NCBI GenBank assembly: GCA_964575975.1
Contig: CAZNTU010000037.1
Coordinates: 1 to 33,779 of the forward strand
Source: G963674505 sp964575975
Lineage (GTDB): Bacteria; Desulfobacterota; Desulfobacteria; Desulfobacterales; SKZT01
Reading direction: 5' to 3'
DNA: 33,779 nt
Part shown: positions 28,301-31,217 of the stretch, in pieces
Numbering within the stretch: the first letter of the stretch is position 1
Layout: the number at the start of each line of letters is the position of its first letter
Translations under genes and position numbers: made by a program
The notes under the pieces: model-generated
Told to the model about the DNA's origin: nothing
Seen by the model: the letters and a program-made list of their open reading frames with translations, nothing else
Databases searched by the model: none

Positions 28301-28716
28301 AAGGTTTGGAAAAATGGCTGACTCTTATCAAACAAGATGCATGGGCTTTCTCCGCGCAAAACGAATTCGATTTGATTTCAAGCAGCGGGTTGACGCTTTA
28401 CGAGCCGGACGATGAAAAAGTAACCGACTTGTACAGTAGATTTTACACCGCCCTTCGTCCCGGAGGAATGCTGGTAACCAGCTATTTTACCCCGCCGCCC
28501 GTGGACGGAGGCGAAACGGAATGGGCTCTGCCCAAAATGGACATGGATGCATTGATGTTTTCCAAAGTAGTCACTATGGACATCTGCGATATGCATTTTA
28601 ATCGATTCCGCACTACAAAACAGACAAAATCCCAGTTGAAAAACGCAGGGTTCGAAAAAATGGAATTTATCTACGACAGAGGGCGCATGTTCCCGACCGT
28701 GGTGGCTTACAAGTAA
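13351..28716 (+). CDS. hybrid NRPS / trans-AT PKS with terminal thioester reductase and methyltransferase
   Basis: A 5121-residue protein. The ATG at 13351 follows AAGGAAG with a 6-base spacer; an alternative upstream start at 13240 has no such site and would add 37 residues unlike the family. Approximate domains in residues: docking-like 1-30, C 52-492, A 515-1010, PCP 1063-1139, KS 1182-1616, DH-like 1813-2094, KR-like 2105-2583, ACP 2621-2705, KS 2757-3191, ACP 3414-3492, ACP 3536-3614, KS 3665-4102, ACP 4311-4386, TR 4421-4790, MT 4808-5121. It should add glycine, carry out up to three ketide extensions and release the chain reductively. No AT and no thioesterase are present. The MT behind the releasing domain is unusual, and a strong ribosome site at the TR/MT junction suggests the MT may also be made alone. 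Confidence 0.96.
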   Translation: MTLNKEEIYRRVAEKKISVKDAIVMINGKDSIDEVNPRRVAKGSSSDNQRRICPLSEGQKPLWMIHKMAPGNYAYNLPLAFTVHGTVDIPTFRQAFEQILEIHPVLNAVIRVENHEPVMIIPEKGKLDFDRVDLGFATDSEVIELLQVEAKKGFDLENGPLMKVLFFTRKEGNPVLLIKFHHIVFDGISSQIFAKTLQASYAAAQKGEKVSLESGSATYMDFVAWQKEWLKSEAGQSARQYWMEQLAGEVPKLELHTDKPRPAIPRYRGASEKTEVDNHLAEKLRSLALRENATLFSIVLTAYVVMLYRYTQQDEILIGTPMGARSETRFENVIGYFLNMLPIRSDLSGSPSFKALLQRVQDTVADALEHGNYPHLRMIEDLKKKGTYNGATLFKAVFYFQNWLDSNLAASDGEASNTPLSLEHMEDIVQEGEFDLTLEVVEHPDKLTVLLKYDTDLFETDTIERMSRHLLRLLDDVVRNPDKGIADLTILTEAERRSIIEEWNETDFEYPKDKCMHQLFEEQSLRTPNAIAAKFLNTSLTYAQLNKKSDCLADYLRRKGVKTGDNVGIFLERSLDLIVGLLGIHKAGGCYIPLDPVYPADRLEYMFETTDLFFLVTNSRIEDKLPDYKLKKIRLDLEWNEILAAGGDSRQATTDRPTPDDLAYIIFTSGSTGKPKGIQIYHRGLTNFLWTMAECPGFTGRDEILALTTVSFDIAALELYLPLVKGGAVDILPEDVAKDGIKLAEKIESGSATVVQATPATFQMLMAAEWETRKKLKLLVGGEALSKELADEMLKRSDDVWNVFGPTETTIWSTVARVRKNERITIGRPIGNTSIYILDDRKQPVPVGVPGELYIGGDGVAKGYIKRPELNEKAFVPNPFKRNDTIYKTGDLARYLADGSIEYLGRIDFQVKIRGFRIELGEIESALLKFNELQEAVVAVREDNPGNKRLVAYLIPKDSSDPPSRRELDESLGKTLPDYMIPSSYVVLNSFPLTLNRKVNRKGLAKDDLTEIVSRHGNKNSYGLEMETPDKKEAKQETGKETQKHRRAEKETSKGGENGKRQENLLSDLLKIAADIIEIDARHINPETNIGEYGFDSVRFTSLSVGLNKVFQINVEPSIFYQHTTVEQIAEYLTENFSGPLKNRYADNSPSEDDKPEPARICVVDKTEAVVPSVQCSRFRRKPVAIIGMSGSMPCSPDLESFWENLKSGKNMVAGIPEDRYELMDYYKNLSGNKNIAGAFQGGFLENVDKFDPSFFEISPGEAELMDPQQRLFMQTVWKTIEDAGYSPSDLSGTETVVLVGVIGFDYWELMLKKGSSMEGHTFSGQTHSIIANRISFLLNLKGPSASIDTACSSSLIAVHRAAETISSGRCEMAIAGGVNLMLSPSPFQGLLESGMLSPDGKCKAFDRRADGYARGEGVGAVLMKSLEKAESDGDYVHAVIIGSAENHGGRANSLTAPNPKAQADLIVKAQKGIDPNSITYVETHGTGTKLGDPVEINGLQLAFEQLSKQVKKIGKTAKCGIGSVKTNIGHLEAAAGIAGMFKVICAMKNEILPPNLHFSDLNPYIHLNNGPFYIVDKLTPWNRLPDESGEFFPRRAGVSSFGFGGSNAHVVLEEYANQMPEPDDSDPKLVIFSAKSEERLKALVDSFVHFLEKKMDGTGSHSLSRIAYTLQTGRASLEHRLAVVANDISELLKKLTRWIAGQTDIENVFQGSIGPGRNVADLLLDGREGKEFIRVAIEEGRLYKLAALWINGAKIDWKLLYNGAVPGRIPLPTYPFAMERYWLPASPEDKAAPPVSRHSDPEGKKDEDMTDPIHPLIHENNCTLEEKRFTASFKGNEFFLKDHVVNNRMVLPGVISLEMARAAGRIAAGKPVCGIENIVWSSMARFVPEDPMKLRVRLYPEGDRANYKIDLNNRGMEYFPYTQGRLAFRQHEKPGPEPAEIDRIIERCERKMESAELYRSFKSAGFDYGDSLRCIRYLRYNSEEAVSLLTVPDGYSNNFHEYVLFPPLLEGALQTVSGYILKTEADAVEPFVPFEIGELEILKPLTTTCYVHVGKPRTKRPAGLDRYNLSILDEKGRTLARINNYMVKPLRSEGISLHKAGETSPLYFQKTWKPSGEWNGSKSFALPKENFAGGILVFDTSEKFMENLRTRSFEGKAILVKPGLWFRRVDESVWEIAPDNEKDYMRLFEDLEQRRIKPVLVAHRWLWGHSENFREEPHISLERGVYSLFHLARAVEKFNRKHDVSLIFMYSSKKNANRPFCDAAGGFLTTLENEMPRIRCKSLNIVNGSESDSADMMLNEFLFENDSGEIRYEDDRRWTCQMNEFKSEESFGDGPGLRDDGVYLITGGTGRIGMAFAEHIASTVGAKLILVGRSGASSEIERKLNRLEKKGSEAIYISSDVTDEKDVKLLIAKIKSRFPEIHGVIHCAGVIRDSLVKNKIKTEMERVIGARVLGAVNLDEALENENLDFFELASSISAIAANPGQADYAFSCAFLDAFADYREKLREKDLKSGKTLAIGWPLWKESAMRLDASSHEYFSDTIGIKPLSTKAGLNTFIRGLGFNGSSFLVVEGDHDKIRSRISNKDGARRDRSLKVAVPVESEGDGEESGSEENLGFPDAESLTINIRSRLKKMSADILKADEDLVDPEKSMAEMGFDSINLTRLANAINENWGLDLTPAFFYEIDPQTINVLGDHLLQTNRKNFTTYYSRKRTPLETTYKVDNEKPSNQEKSAIGPTEKISSEPASISGQVSMDAPIAVIGMSGVMPRSQNLSEFWDNLKNGMDLVTEIPEDRWDWKAYDGDPLKEKNKTYSKWGGFMTEIDKFDARFFRIPPKEAERMDPQQRLFLETVWKTIEDAGYRASDLSGRKIGLYVGISNSDYRDVLEDLDIDFYSMFGTAHPLVVNRISYLFNFKGPSQAIDTLCSSSLVAIKRAVDDIRLGSCEMAIAGGVNVIASPKLYFSFSKAEMLSKDGRCKTFDKDADGFSRGEGVGAIMLKRLDKAIADGDQIHGVIRGAAENHCGRSSSLTAPNPSAQADVIVDAMEKCGIDPSAVGYIETHGTGTILGDPVEINGLKSAFKQLYEKWNLPIPDTSYCGLGSVKSNIGHLESAAGIASVLKVLLSMKHKILPGTIHFKELNPHVRLDKSPFYVVDRTATWKNPRGKDGNNIPRACGVSSFGAGGANAHVVLEEYQMPEALRNYSSETPPGLFLFSARDENRLRDLIENFIRFLEKEKPGDHLFFDIAFTLQTGREEMEERLAVVADDLDDLKKELKLFVSGNGRSDRMFRGRIKVRESSSSGSTGKDYTDGEVDIWLKEKNLKALGRIWVSGAAVIFSKLPHNRHRRRVSLPTYPFARDRYWPVEAGKAASEAGVERQTSHRVERETETNPFAPSPNKRLDDPDENLRALGDREPTLADKLTQKVANEMIEVLKIGESDISPEADLGEYGFDSISLTEFSKRLSMELKLELTPALFFELESFSVSGLIRFLQKTHESHLLKLFKMNGGVVVSECETPPGPALEIENESRVPIENDEKDIEKRLSKEILEIASKIVEVEKNDMAPEEDMSEYGFDSVSLVEFSKRLSTRFDLEIMPAHFFELTSFSVKGLAKYLYETHRTRLLEYYRKNSNGKRPVAEAKSVFIAAETSKDFHARKEPTAKEDLNMEKIPVAIVGMSVVMPNSENSDVFWENLEAGADLVSEIPKNRWDWRDFWTDQRQEGNFSYSKWSGFIRDADKFDSAFFRISPSEAEKMDPQQRIMLETVWKTIEDAGYRASELSGTKTGLFIGVSASDYSYLLLASGMDVSAFSPSGMSTAVLANRISYFLNLHGPSEPIDTACSSSLVAIHRAVEEIQNGNCEAAIAGGVNVIVSPTLHIAFSQAGLLSADGRCKTFDKNADGFARGEGAGAFFLKPLNRAIEDRDHIYAIIRGTAENHGGRSNSLTSPNGNAQAALLKKAFERANISPSTLTYIDVHGTGTPLGDAVELNALKKAFKDFAGQGDNSSENEAYCGLGSVKTNTGHLETAAGVAGVAKVLLSMKNKILPPSLHFEELNEYIDLKESPFYIVDKKRPWKKLEKKSGECIPRRAGVNATGFGGSNAFVILEEYDSPAPDPVVEMQGNHLIPLSAKGEDQLKAYARKLHDFINARRGDRPSLTEIARTLQTGREPMDSRLAVIVSSKQDCIEKLALFCGGEKNDESIFLGNAGEKTDNAGTLIQGKEGEEFVKTVLKERNLKKLARLWVSGVEVQWEALYSPPLPKRISLPAYPFIGKRYWIPGELGGAALFKKSRGTEKPSGSLDANTNPAPVYVSEDSLPESDLAGFIRRAVASILKLDETEIDVETDLSVYGFSSLAYFRLSNSLHNRYRQIKSLSKLSRHTTIKNLTRYVLEKIVSDEEKHIEKSLSRTDAQDTSKKPFKPKSFLHLETGNILLTGPTGVLGGSLLKELIENTASRIYCLVRADDKDSAWLRIRNILEVYDPEGKSASSLERRVVPVVGDISKKNLGLTPDVYEKLTRSTDMTIHNASKVSLHGMYDALEKVNIDGTRNMIRFALKTMQKYFVYVSSYTVVGDLIYKGKPVLFTEKDLNLGQGFDKLAYAKTKFESEKLVRSSDELKWIIVRPGNIMGDHKHGYYPLGKTTIPGLYYDILKTCIEMKTAPRIQETFDITPVDYIGRSIVYLATSLKQICATYHLFNPDRKTFSEIIDILGKIGFSIETIDPEEYFRLITSMDNAYNSPATEMFKFRHLHFPYLSGENDFFPDCSHTKRILEEAGIQAPAIDENLIKTYISYSVNDNYINPPKGFDKNKLNLKEVRMNENDKSVNLISHAVDPVELSHRVLENKKRIKDSGDLSDKFTVRRMHAILDRMTEFELGRFMIRNRGLDGYWSDYIVTHSKNRRTSDVNGDGEPLHDLEKKILDEFPGMLATQERFQHFLQQNQQMVKDGAALLSIPCGYMRDLLELDYSGIQEARLVGVDLDPDSLENTSRLAKKKGLEKWLTLIKQDAWAFSAQNEFDLISSSGLTLYEPDDEKVTDLYSRFYTALRPGGMLVTSYFTPPPVDGGETEWALPKMDMDALMFSKVVTMDICDMHFNRFRTTKQTKSQLKNAGFEKMEFIYDRGRMFPTVVAYK
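13504..16767 (+). other. NRPS module C-A-PCP, predicted glycine
   Basis: The condensation domain has an intact HHIVFDG (residues 181-187). The adenylation domain shows the TSGSTGKPKG loop, the GPTETT motif and the terminal NRK lysine. Aligning its pocket with the GrsA positions gives Asp713, Ile714, Leu717, Gln756, Val780, Gly782, Val803, Ile811, Trp812 and Lys998, that is DILQVGVIWK. The known glycine code is DILQLGLIWK, differing only by two Leu/Val swaps. The carrier Ser is residue 1097 (YGFDSV). The glycine is condensed onto the chain delivered by the KS0-ACP end of the preceding protein. Confidence 0.92.
16894..21465 (+). other. module KS-DH*-KR*-ACP with degenerate DH and KR
   Basis: The KS triad is complete (Cys1352, His1485, NIGH), so it can extend the glycyl chain. 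The DH keeps His1844, but the motif glycine is Asn1848, the YGxxF motif reads YGDSL, and the catalytic Asp is Glu2011 (LLEGALQ). The KR keeps the GGTGRIG motif and Tyr2489, but the catalytic Lys is Arg2452 and the Asn after Tyr is Cys2493. Both domains may be inactive, leaving a beta-keto group. Reduced activity cannot be excluded from sequence. The ACP Ser is residue 2659. Confidence 0.85.
21619..24192 (+). other. module KS-ACP-ACP (tandem carriers, no reduction)
   Basis: The KS has Cys2924 in the variant DTLCSSSL (Leu for Ala before Cys), plus intact HGTGT and NIGH. Two ACPs follow at 23590-23826 and 23956-24192, with Ser3450 and Ser3572. They are close copies, sharing YGFDS, EFSKRLS, FFEL and SFSV blocks, which suggests a fairly recent duplication. 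Neither has the Trp shortly after the Ser that marks carriers for HMG-synthase beta-branching, and no such cassette is in the window. The module should leave a beta-keto group unless an enzyme acts in trans. Confidence 0.88.
24343..26508 (+). other. terminal extension module KS-ACP
   Basis: The KS keeps Cys3835 (DTACSSSL), His3970 (HGTGT) and the His of NTGH. The conserved C-terminal GGSNAH motif reads GGSNAF, a position outside the catalytic triad. After the post-KS adaptor there is one carrier with GFSSL (Ser4346 as the likely attachment site), unlike the GFDS of most other carriers here. No reductive domain is present in the module. The carrier feeds the thioester reductase directly. Confidence 0.88.
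26611..27720 (+). other. thioester reductase (TR) release domain
   Basis: An NAD(P)-binding domain of the male-sterility/Lys2-R type. It has LLTGPTGVLGG (glycine loop from residue 4428), a VSSYTVVGD segment and Tyr4591-x3-Lys4595 (YAKTK). In this family the thioester is reduced by NAD(P)H to an aldehyde, sometimes on to an alcohol. It replaces a thioesterase, so the product should leave as an aldehyde or alcohol, or cyclise from the aldehyde. Confidence 0.9.
27760..27774 (+). promoter_or_regulatory. internal Shine-Dalgarno and in-frame ATG at the TR/MT junction
   Basis: AAGGAGG (27760-27766) is followed after 5 bases (TTCGC) by ATG at 27772, in frame with the synthase. The same arrangement (AAGGAGG, 5-base spacer) precedes the methyltransferase gene at 30169. 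The site lies in a linker without evident structure, exactly where the MT begins. It could drive separate translation of a 314-residue MT, or be the relic of a once separate gene. Confidence 0.65.
27772..28716 (+). other. C-terminal SAM-dependent methyltransferase domain (possible separate product)
   Basis: Residues 4808-5121 of the synthase form a complete class I methyltransferase: an N-terminal helical part (FELGRFMIRNRGLDGYWSDY), a motif I-like LLSIPCGYM (variant, without the GxGxG loop), the acidic VGVDLDP strand (residues 4965-4971), and a YTALRPGGMLV motif. The overall look is of a stand-alone bacterial methyltransferase of about 300 residues, not of the C-methyltransferases found inside PKS modules. 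Its substrate is unknown; position suggests it acts on the released product or at the last step. Confidence 0.8.
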
Positions 28717-28731
28717 AAACAGGCTCTTTTT

Positions 28732-28815
28732 CCCGGTTTATTCGATTCAAAATCGCCATGATCGCCATCCCGAACCGGGCGTCTTTCGATTCGTCTTTCC
28801 AGCGCCAAAGGGCGC
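28732..28815. repeat. cluster of inverted repeats between the synthase and the PP-loop gene
   Basis: The 123-base gap holds CCCGGTT (28732-28738) with AACCGGG (28773-28779), enclosing a smaller CGATT-CAA-AATCG hairpin (28743-28755). A separate GCGCC-AAAG-GGCGC hairpin follows (28802-28815), 13 bases before the Shine-Dalgarno of the next gene. Direct repeats CGTCTTTC (28780-28787, 28792-28799) and ATCGCCAT (twice, in the outer loop) are also present. No T tract supports a classical terminator. Confidence 0.4.
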
Positions 28816-28839
28816 ACATAAAATCCCGAAAGGAAAAAC

Positions 28840-29985
28840 ATGACCGAAGACATTTACTGCAAAACATGCATCAACAAACACGGCCAGCCCGGAATCTGTT
28901 TTGACGGCGAAAGTATTTGCCATGTCTGCAACAATACGGAAGACTTCCATAAAAAGAACGAATATTTGACGACATACCAACAAAATTTTGAAAAATATTT
29001 GTCCGCCCCGCCCTCCAAATACGGAAAATACGATTGCATGTTGATGCTAAGCGGTGGAAAGGACAGCGTGTATATGCTTATGGAAGCGATAAATACGCAC
29101 GAAAAAAAAGTACTTGCATTTACGTACGATCACCCCTATGAGAGCACAAATGCGGCAGAGAACATAAAAAGAGTATGCAATGCCTTGGATGTCGATCACA
29201 TTTCCCTTTCCGCCCATGGCAAATACAGGAAATTCATGAGCCGCTCGCTTTACAGATATCAAAAGTACAATGCCTTGAGCAAAAAATCAATGGCCGGAAA
29301 CAAGGCCTATTACCTGCGAGAGAAGCAACCTTGCGGCATCTGCACCTCCTATATCCTGCTGTCGGCCTACCTGACGGCTTTCAGGATGGCTATTCCATAC
29401 GTATTGTATTGCGCCGACCCGGACCAGTTGGAATGGATGTGGATACATGACGATATCGTGCAAAATATCCGGAACAACAAACAATTCTTGGGCGAAAACT
29501 TTTACAATGAAATCTTTGGTGCGATCATCGACATCATGCTGGAAAAGGAAGACGAAGAATTGCCGAAAGTCGTTTATCCCTTTGTCTCGATGCTCGACAC
29601 TTACGATCCGGATACGCTCGCTTCCTCCCTCAAAGAGAAGAATCTCTACGATTCCAACGTGTTCGAGACCCACTGCAAGCTTTGGGGTTTTATCAACTAC
29701 TATTCCTACAAAAATTTCAATACTTTTCTTTACGCGAGCGAAAGGGCAAAAAAGGTTCGGGAAGGAATCATATCAAGGGAGGCGGAAATCGAATCGGAAA
29801 AAAGACTCAGAAAAATGTTCCTTGATATCGCTCCAAAAAAAAGGATAAGCGAGGAAGACAAAAGATTTATCGTCGAAACTCTCCGAAGCCTGGAGCAGGT
29901 CCCGGAATCTTCCGTCGGCTATTTGTACGGTATTGTAATCAACACTAGGAAATATGCCCAAGACATGGGGTTTGCCATCGATTAA
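28840..29985 (+). CDS. PP-loop ATPase, N-acetyl-sugar amidotransferase (WbpG/PseA-like) family
   Basis: A 381-residue soluble protein; the ATG follows AAAGGA with a 5-base spacer. It has the PP-loop SGGKDS (residues 71-76) of ATP pyrophosphatases, which adenylate a carbonyl oxygen so that ammonia or sulfur can replace it. Two N-terminal CxxC pairs (Cys7/10, Cys27/30) flank a QPGICFDGESIC stretch very like the zinc-type start of sugar amidotransferases. A further PCGIC pair (Cys165/168) is also typical of that family. Those enzymes normally use a HisH/HisF-like glutaminase partner, which is not in this window. Placed right after the synthase, it may amidate or thioamidate the product or an intermediate (inference). 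It is not the large asparagine-synthetase type seen in glutarimide pathways. The family call is fairly firm; the role is open. Confidence 0.85.
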   Translation: MTEDIYCKTCINKHGQPGICFDGESICHVCNNTEDFHKKNEYLTTYQQNFEKYLSAPPSKYGKYDCMLMLSGGKDSVYMLMEAINTHEKKVLAFTYDHPYESTNAAENIKRVCNALDVDHISLSAHGKYRKFMSRSLYRYQKYNALSKKSMAGNKAYYLREKQPCGICTSYILLSAYLTAFRMAIPYVLYCADPDQLEWMWIHDDIVQNIRNNKQFLGENFYNEIFGAIIDIMLEKEDEELPKVVYPFVSMLDTYDPDTLASSLKEKNLYDSNVFETHCKLWGFINYYSYKNFNTFLYASERAKKVREGIISREAEIESEKRLRKMFLDIAPKKRISEEDKRFIVETLRSLEQVPESSVGYLYGIVINTRKYAQDMGFAID

Positions 29986-29991
29986 TGTTAT

Positions 29992-30030
29992 TCAAGCAAA
30001 TATGAAAGCGCGATTTGCCGATTTGCTTGA
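29992..30030. repeat. 10-bp perfect inverted repeat after the PP-loop gene
   Basis: TCAAGCAAAT (29992-30001) and ATTTGCTTGA (30021-30030) are exact reverse complements separated by 19 bases, starting 6 bases after the TAA of the PP-loop gene. No T tract follows. It could be a transcript-end or processing hairpin. The remaining bases up to the next Shine-Dalgarno at 30157 show no supported gene. Confidence 0.45.
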
Positions 30031-30168
30031 TCAACCTAATCTTCGAGCCAGGGATTTCTTCCTATCCAAAGAGTTTATTGACGATGCTCTATTCGTGTAC
30101 GCGCGACCCGGACATACTGTGGAAAGAATCCCGATCCAACCAACATAATTTTCATCAAGGAGGGATTA

Positions 30169-31056
30169 ATGAGCGAAAAAAGAGATCCAAAAAAAATGGC
30201 GGCGCAAATTGCGGGCGTCAGGGCAAGCGAATCGAGGTTTTCCGAAGAAGATAGAGTTTGTTACGATCCCTACGCCCACTATTTCGTAAGCGACGAAATG
30301 AGAAAAAGCATGGAAGATTTATCGAATGTGAAAGCGGCGATCGCCCAGTACGAGCAAATGATGCCGGGAGTCAACGGTGCGATCGTGTCGCGAGTCCGAT
30401 TTATCGACGAATATTTCGCCGAATGTATTGCCGACGGCATCGAGCAGGCGGTCATCATCGGAGCCGGTTTCGACACCAGGGCCTATCGCTTTGACGGGTT
30501 AAAGGACAAAGTAAAAGCGTTTGAAGTCGACCATCCGGAAACACAAAAAGTGAAGGTGACTATCGTCAAGGATATCTTCGGTTCTTTGCCGAAGCACGTG
30601 TCTTATATACCGGTAATCTTCGGAGAGGAGCGCCTCGACCAAAAATTGATGGAAAACGGATATAATCCTAAATTAAAGACTCTGTTTATATTGGAAGGAC
30701 TGATCATGTATATTTCTCCTCCCGCCGTGGACGCCCTCCTTTCCTTCATCACCAATGCTTCCGCGCCTGGGAGTTCCATTGTCACTGATTATTTCTACTC
30801 GTCCGTGATCGATGGCACAAGTCCTTTGAAAGAAGCGCAGGTGTTGCGCCAATTTGTCGAAAAAGAAGGCTCTTCTCTTCTTTTCGGCATACCGGAAGGA
30901 GGTACCGAGGCGTTTTTTACAAAAAGAGGCTTTGAAAACGTAACCGACATAACGACTGCCGAATGCAAGGAAAGGTATTTTAAGGGGGCCAGCAAAAACA
31001 GGACTGTAACTCCCATGTTCAATTTCGTTCACGCAACAGTCGCATCCAAGGGATAA
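30169..31056 (+). CDS. SAM-dependent O-methyltransferase, LCM (leucine carboxyl methyltransferase-like) family
   Basis: A 295-residue protein with an excellent ribosome site, AAGGAGGG ending 4 bases before the ATG. The hallmark GAGFDTRAYR (residues 98-107) is the SAM-binding loop of the PF04072 / TIGR00027-type family, followed by FEVDHP (118-123), where the acidic residue would contact the SAM ribose. Length is normal for the family. Members in polyketide clusters usually O-methylate hydroxyl or carboxyl groups. It is the second methyltransferase of the cluster, and its sequence is unrelated in detail to the one fused to the synthase. The substrate cannot be read from the sequence; a polyketide hydroxyl or enol is the likely target (inference). 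Confidence 0.88.
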   Translation: MSEKRDPKKMAAQIAGVRASESRFSEEDRVCYDPYAHYFVSDEMRKSMEDLSNVKAAIAQYEQMMPGVNGAIVSRVRFIDEYFAECIADGIEQAVIIGAGFDTRAYRFDGLKDKVKAFEVDHPETQKVKVTIVKDIFGSLPKHVSYIPVIFGEERLDQKLMENGYNPKLKTLFILEGLIMYISPPAVDALLSFITNASAPGSSIVTDYFYSSVIDGTSPLKEAQVLRQFVEKEGSSLLFGIPEGGTEAFFTKRGFENVTDITTAECKERYFKGASKNRTVTPMFNFVHATVASKG

Positions 31057-31099
31057 TTTTTTTCTCGCGTTTTGCCGCCGGGATCGGCTAATCGATTTT

Positions 31100-31162
31100 T
31101 CGGTGGTGCCAAACATGTAGTGATAAAGACAGAAAAAACTAAATTTGGCGCCACCGATTTTT
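31100..31162 (+). terminator. 14-bp inverted repeat with T tract between the O-methyltransferase and AT-ER genes
   Basis: TCGGTGGTGCCAAA (31100-31113) pairs with TTTGGCGCCACCGA (31144-31157) along 14 positions, with one G-U pair. The second arm is followed by TTTTT (31158-31162), as in a rho-independent terminator, but the 30-base loop is long. A matching T tract (31096-31100) precedes the first arm. It may end or attenuate the upstream transcript before the AT-ER gene, or be a regulatory hairpin or protein-binding site. Confidence 0.45.
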
Positions 31163-31217
31163 CTATATCTCGGCGGTTATCTTAAACTCGACTAGCAAGG
31201 AAATGAGAGATATAAGT

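Noticed and set aside
26281..28716. Terminal thioesterase
   Set aside because: No alpha/beta-hydrolase GxSxG context follows the last ACP; the segment is a Rossmann-type reductase followed by a methyltransferase.
28840..29985. Glutarimide-type asparagine-synthetase amidotransferase
   Set aside because: Those enzymes are larger and have an N-terminal glutaminase domain with Cys1. This protein has a CxxC zinc-like start and only the PP-loop half.
29954..30148. 64-codon open frame after the PP-loop gene
   Set aside because: It overlaps the end of the PP-loop gene, has no ribosome site and shows no recognisable motif. The region also contains an inverted repeat.
31203..31217. Upstream in-frame ATG for the AT-ER gene
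   Set aside because: The purine-rich site is only two bases before it, and the family starts directly at MKAFIFPGQGSQ.
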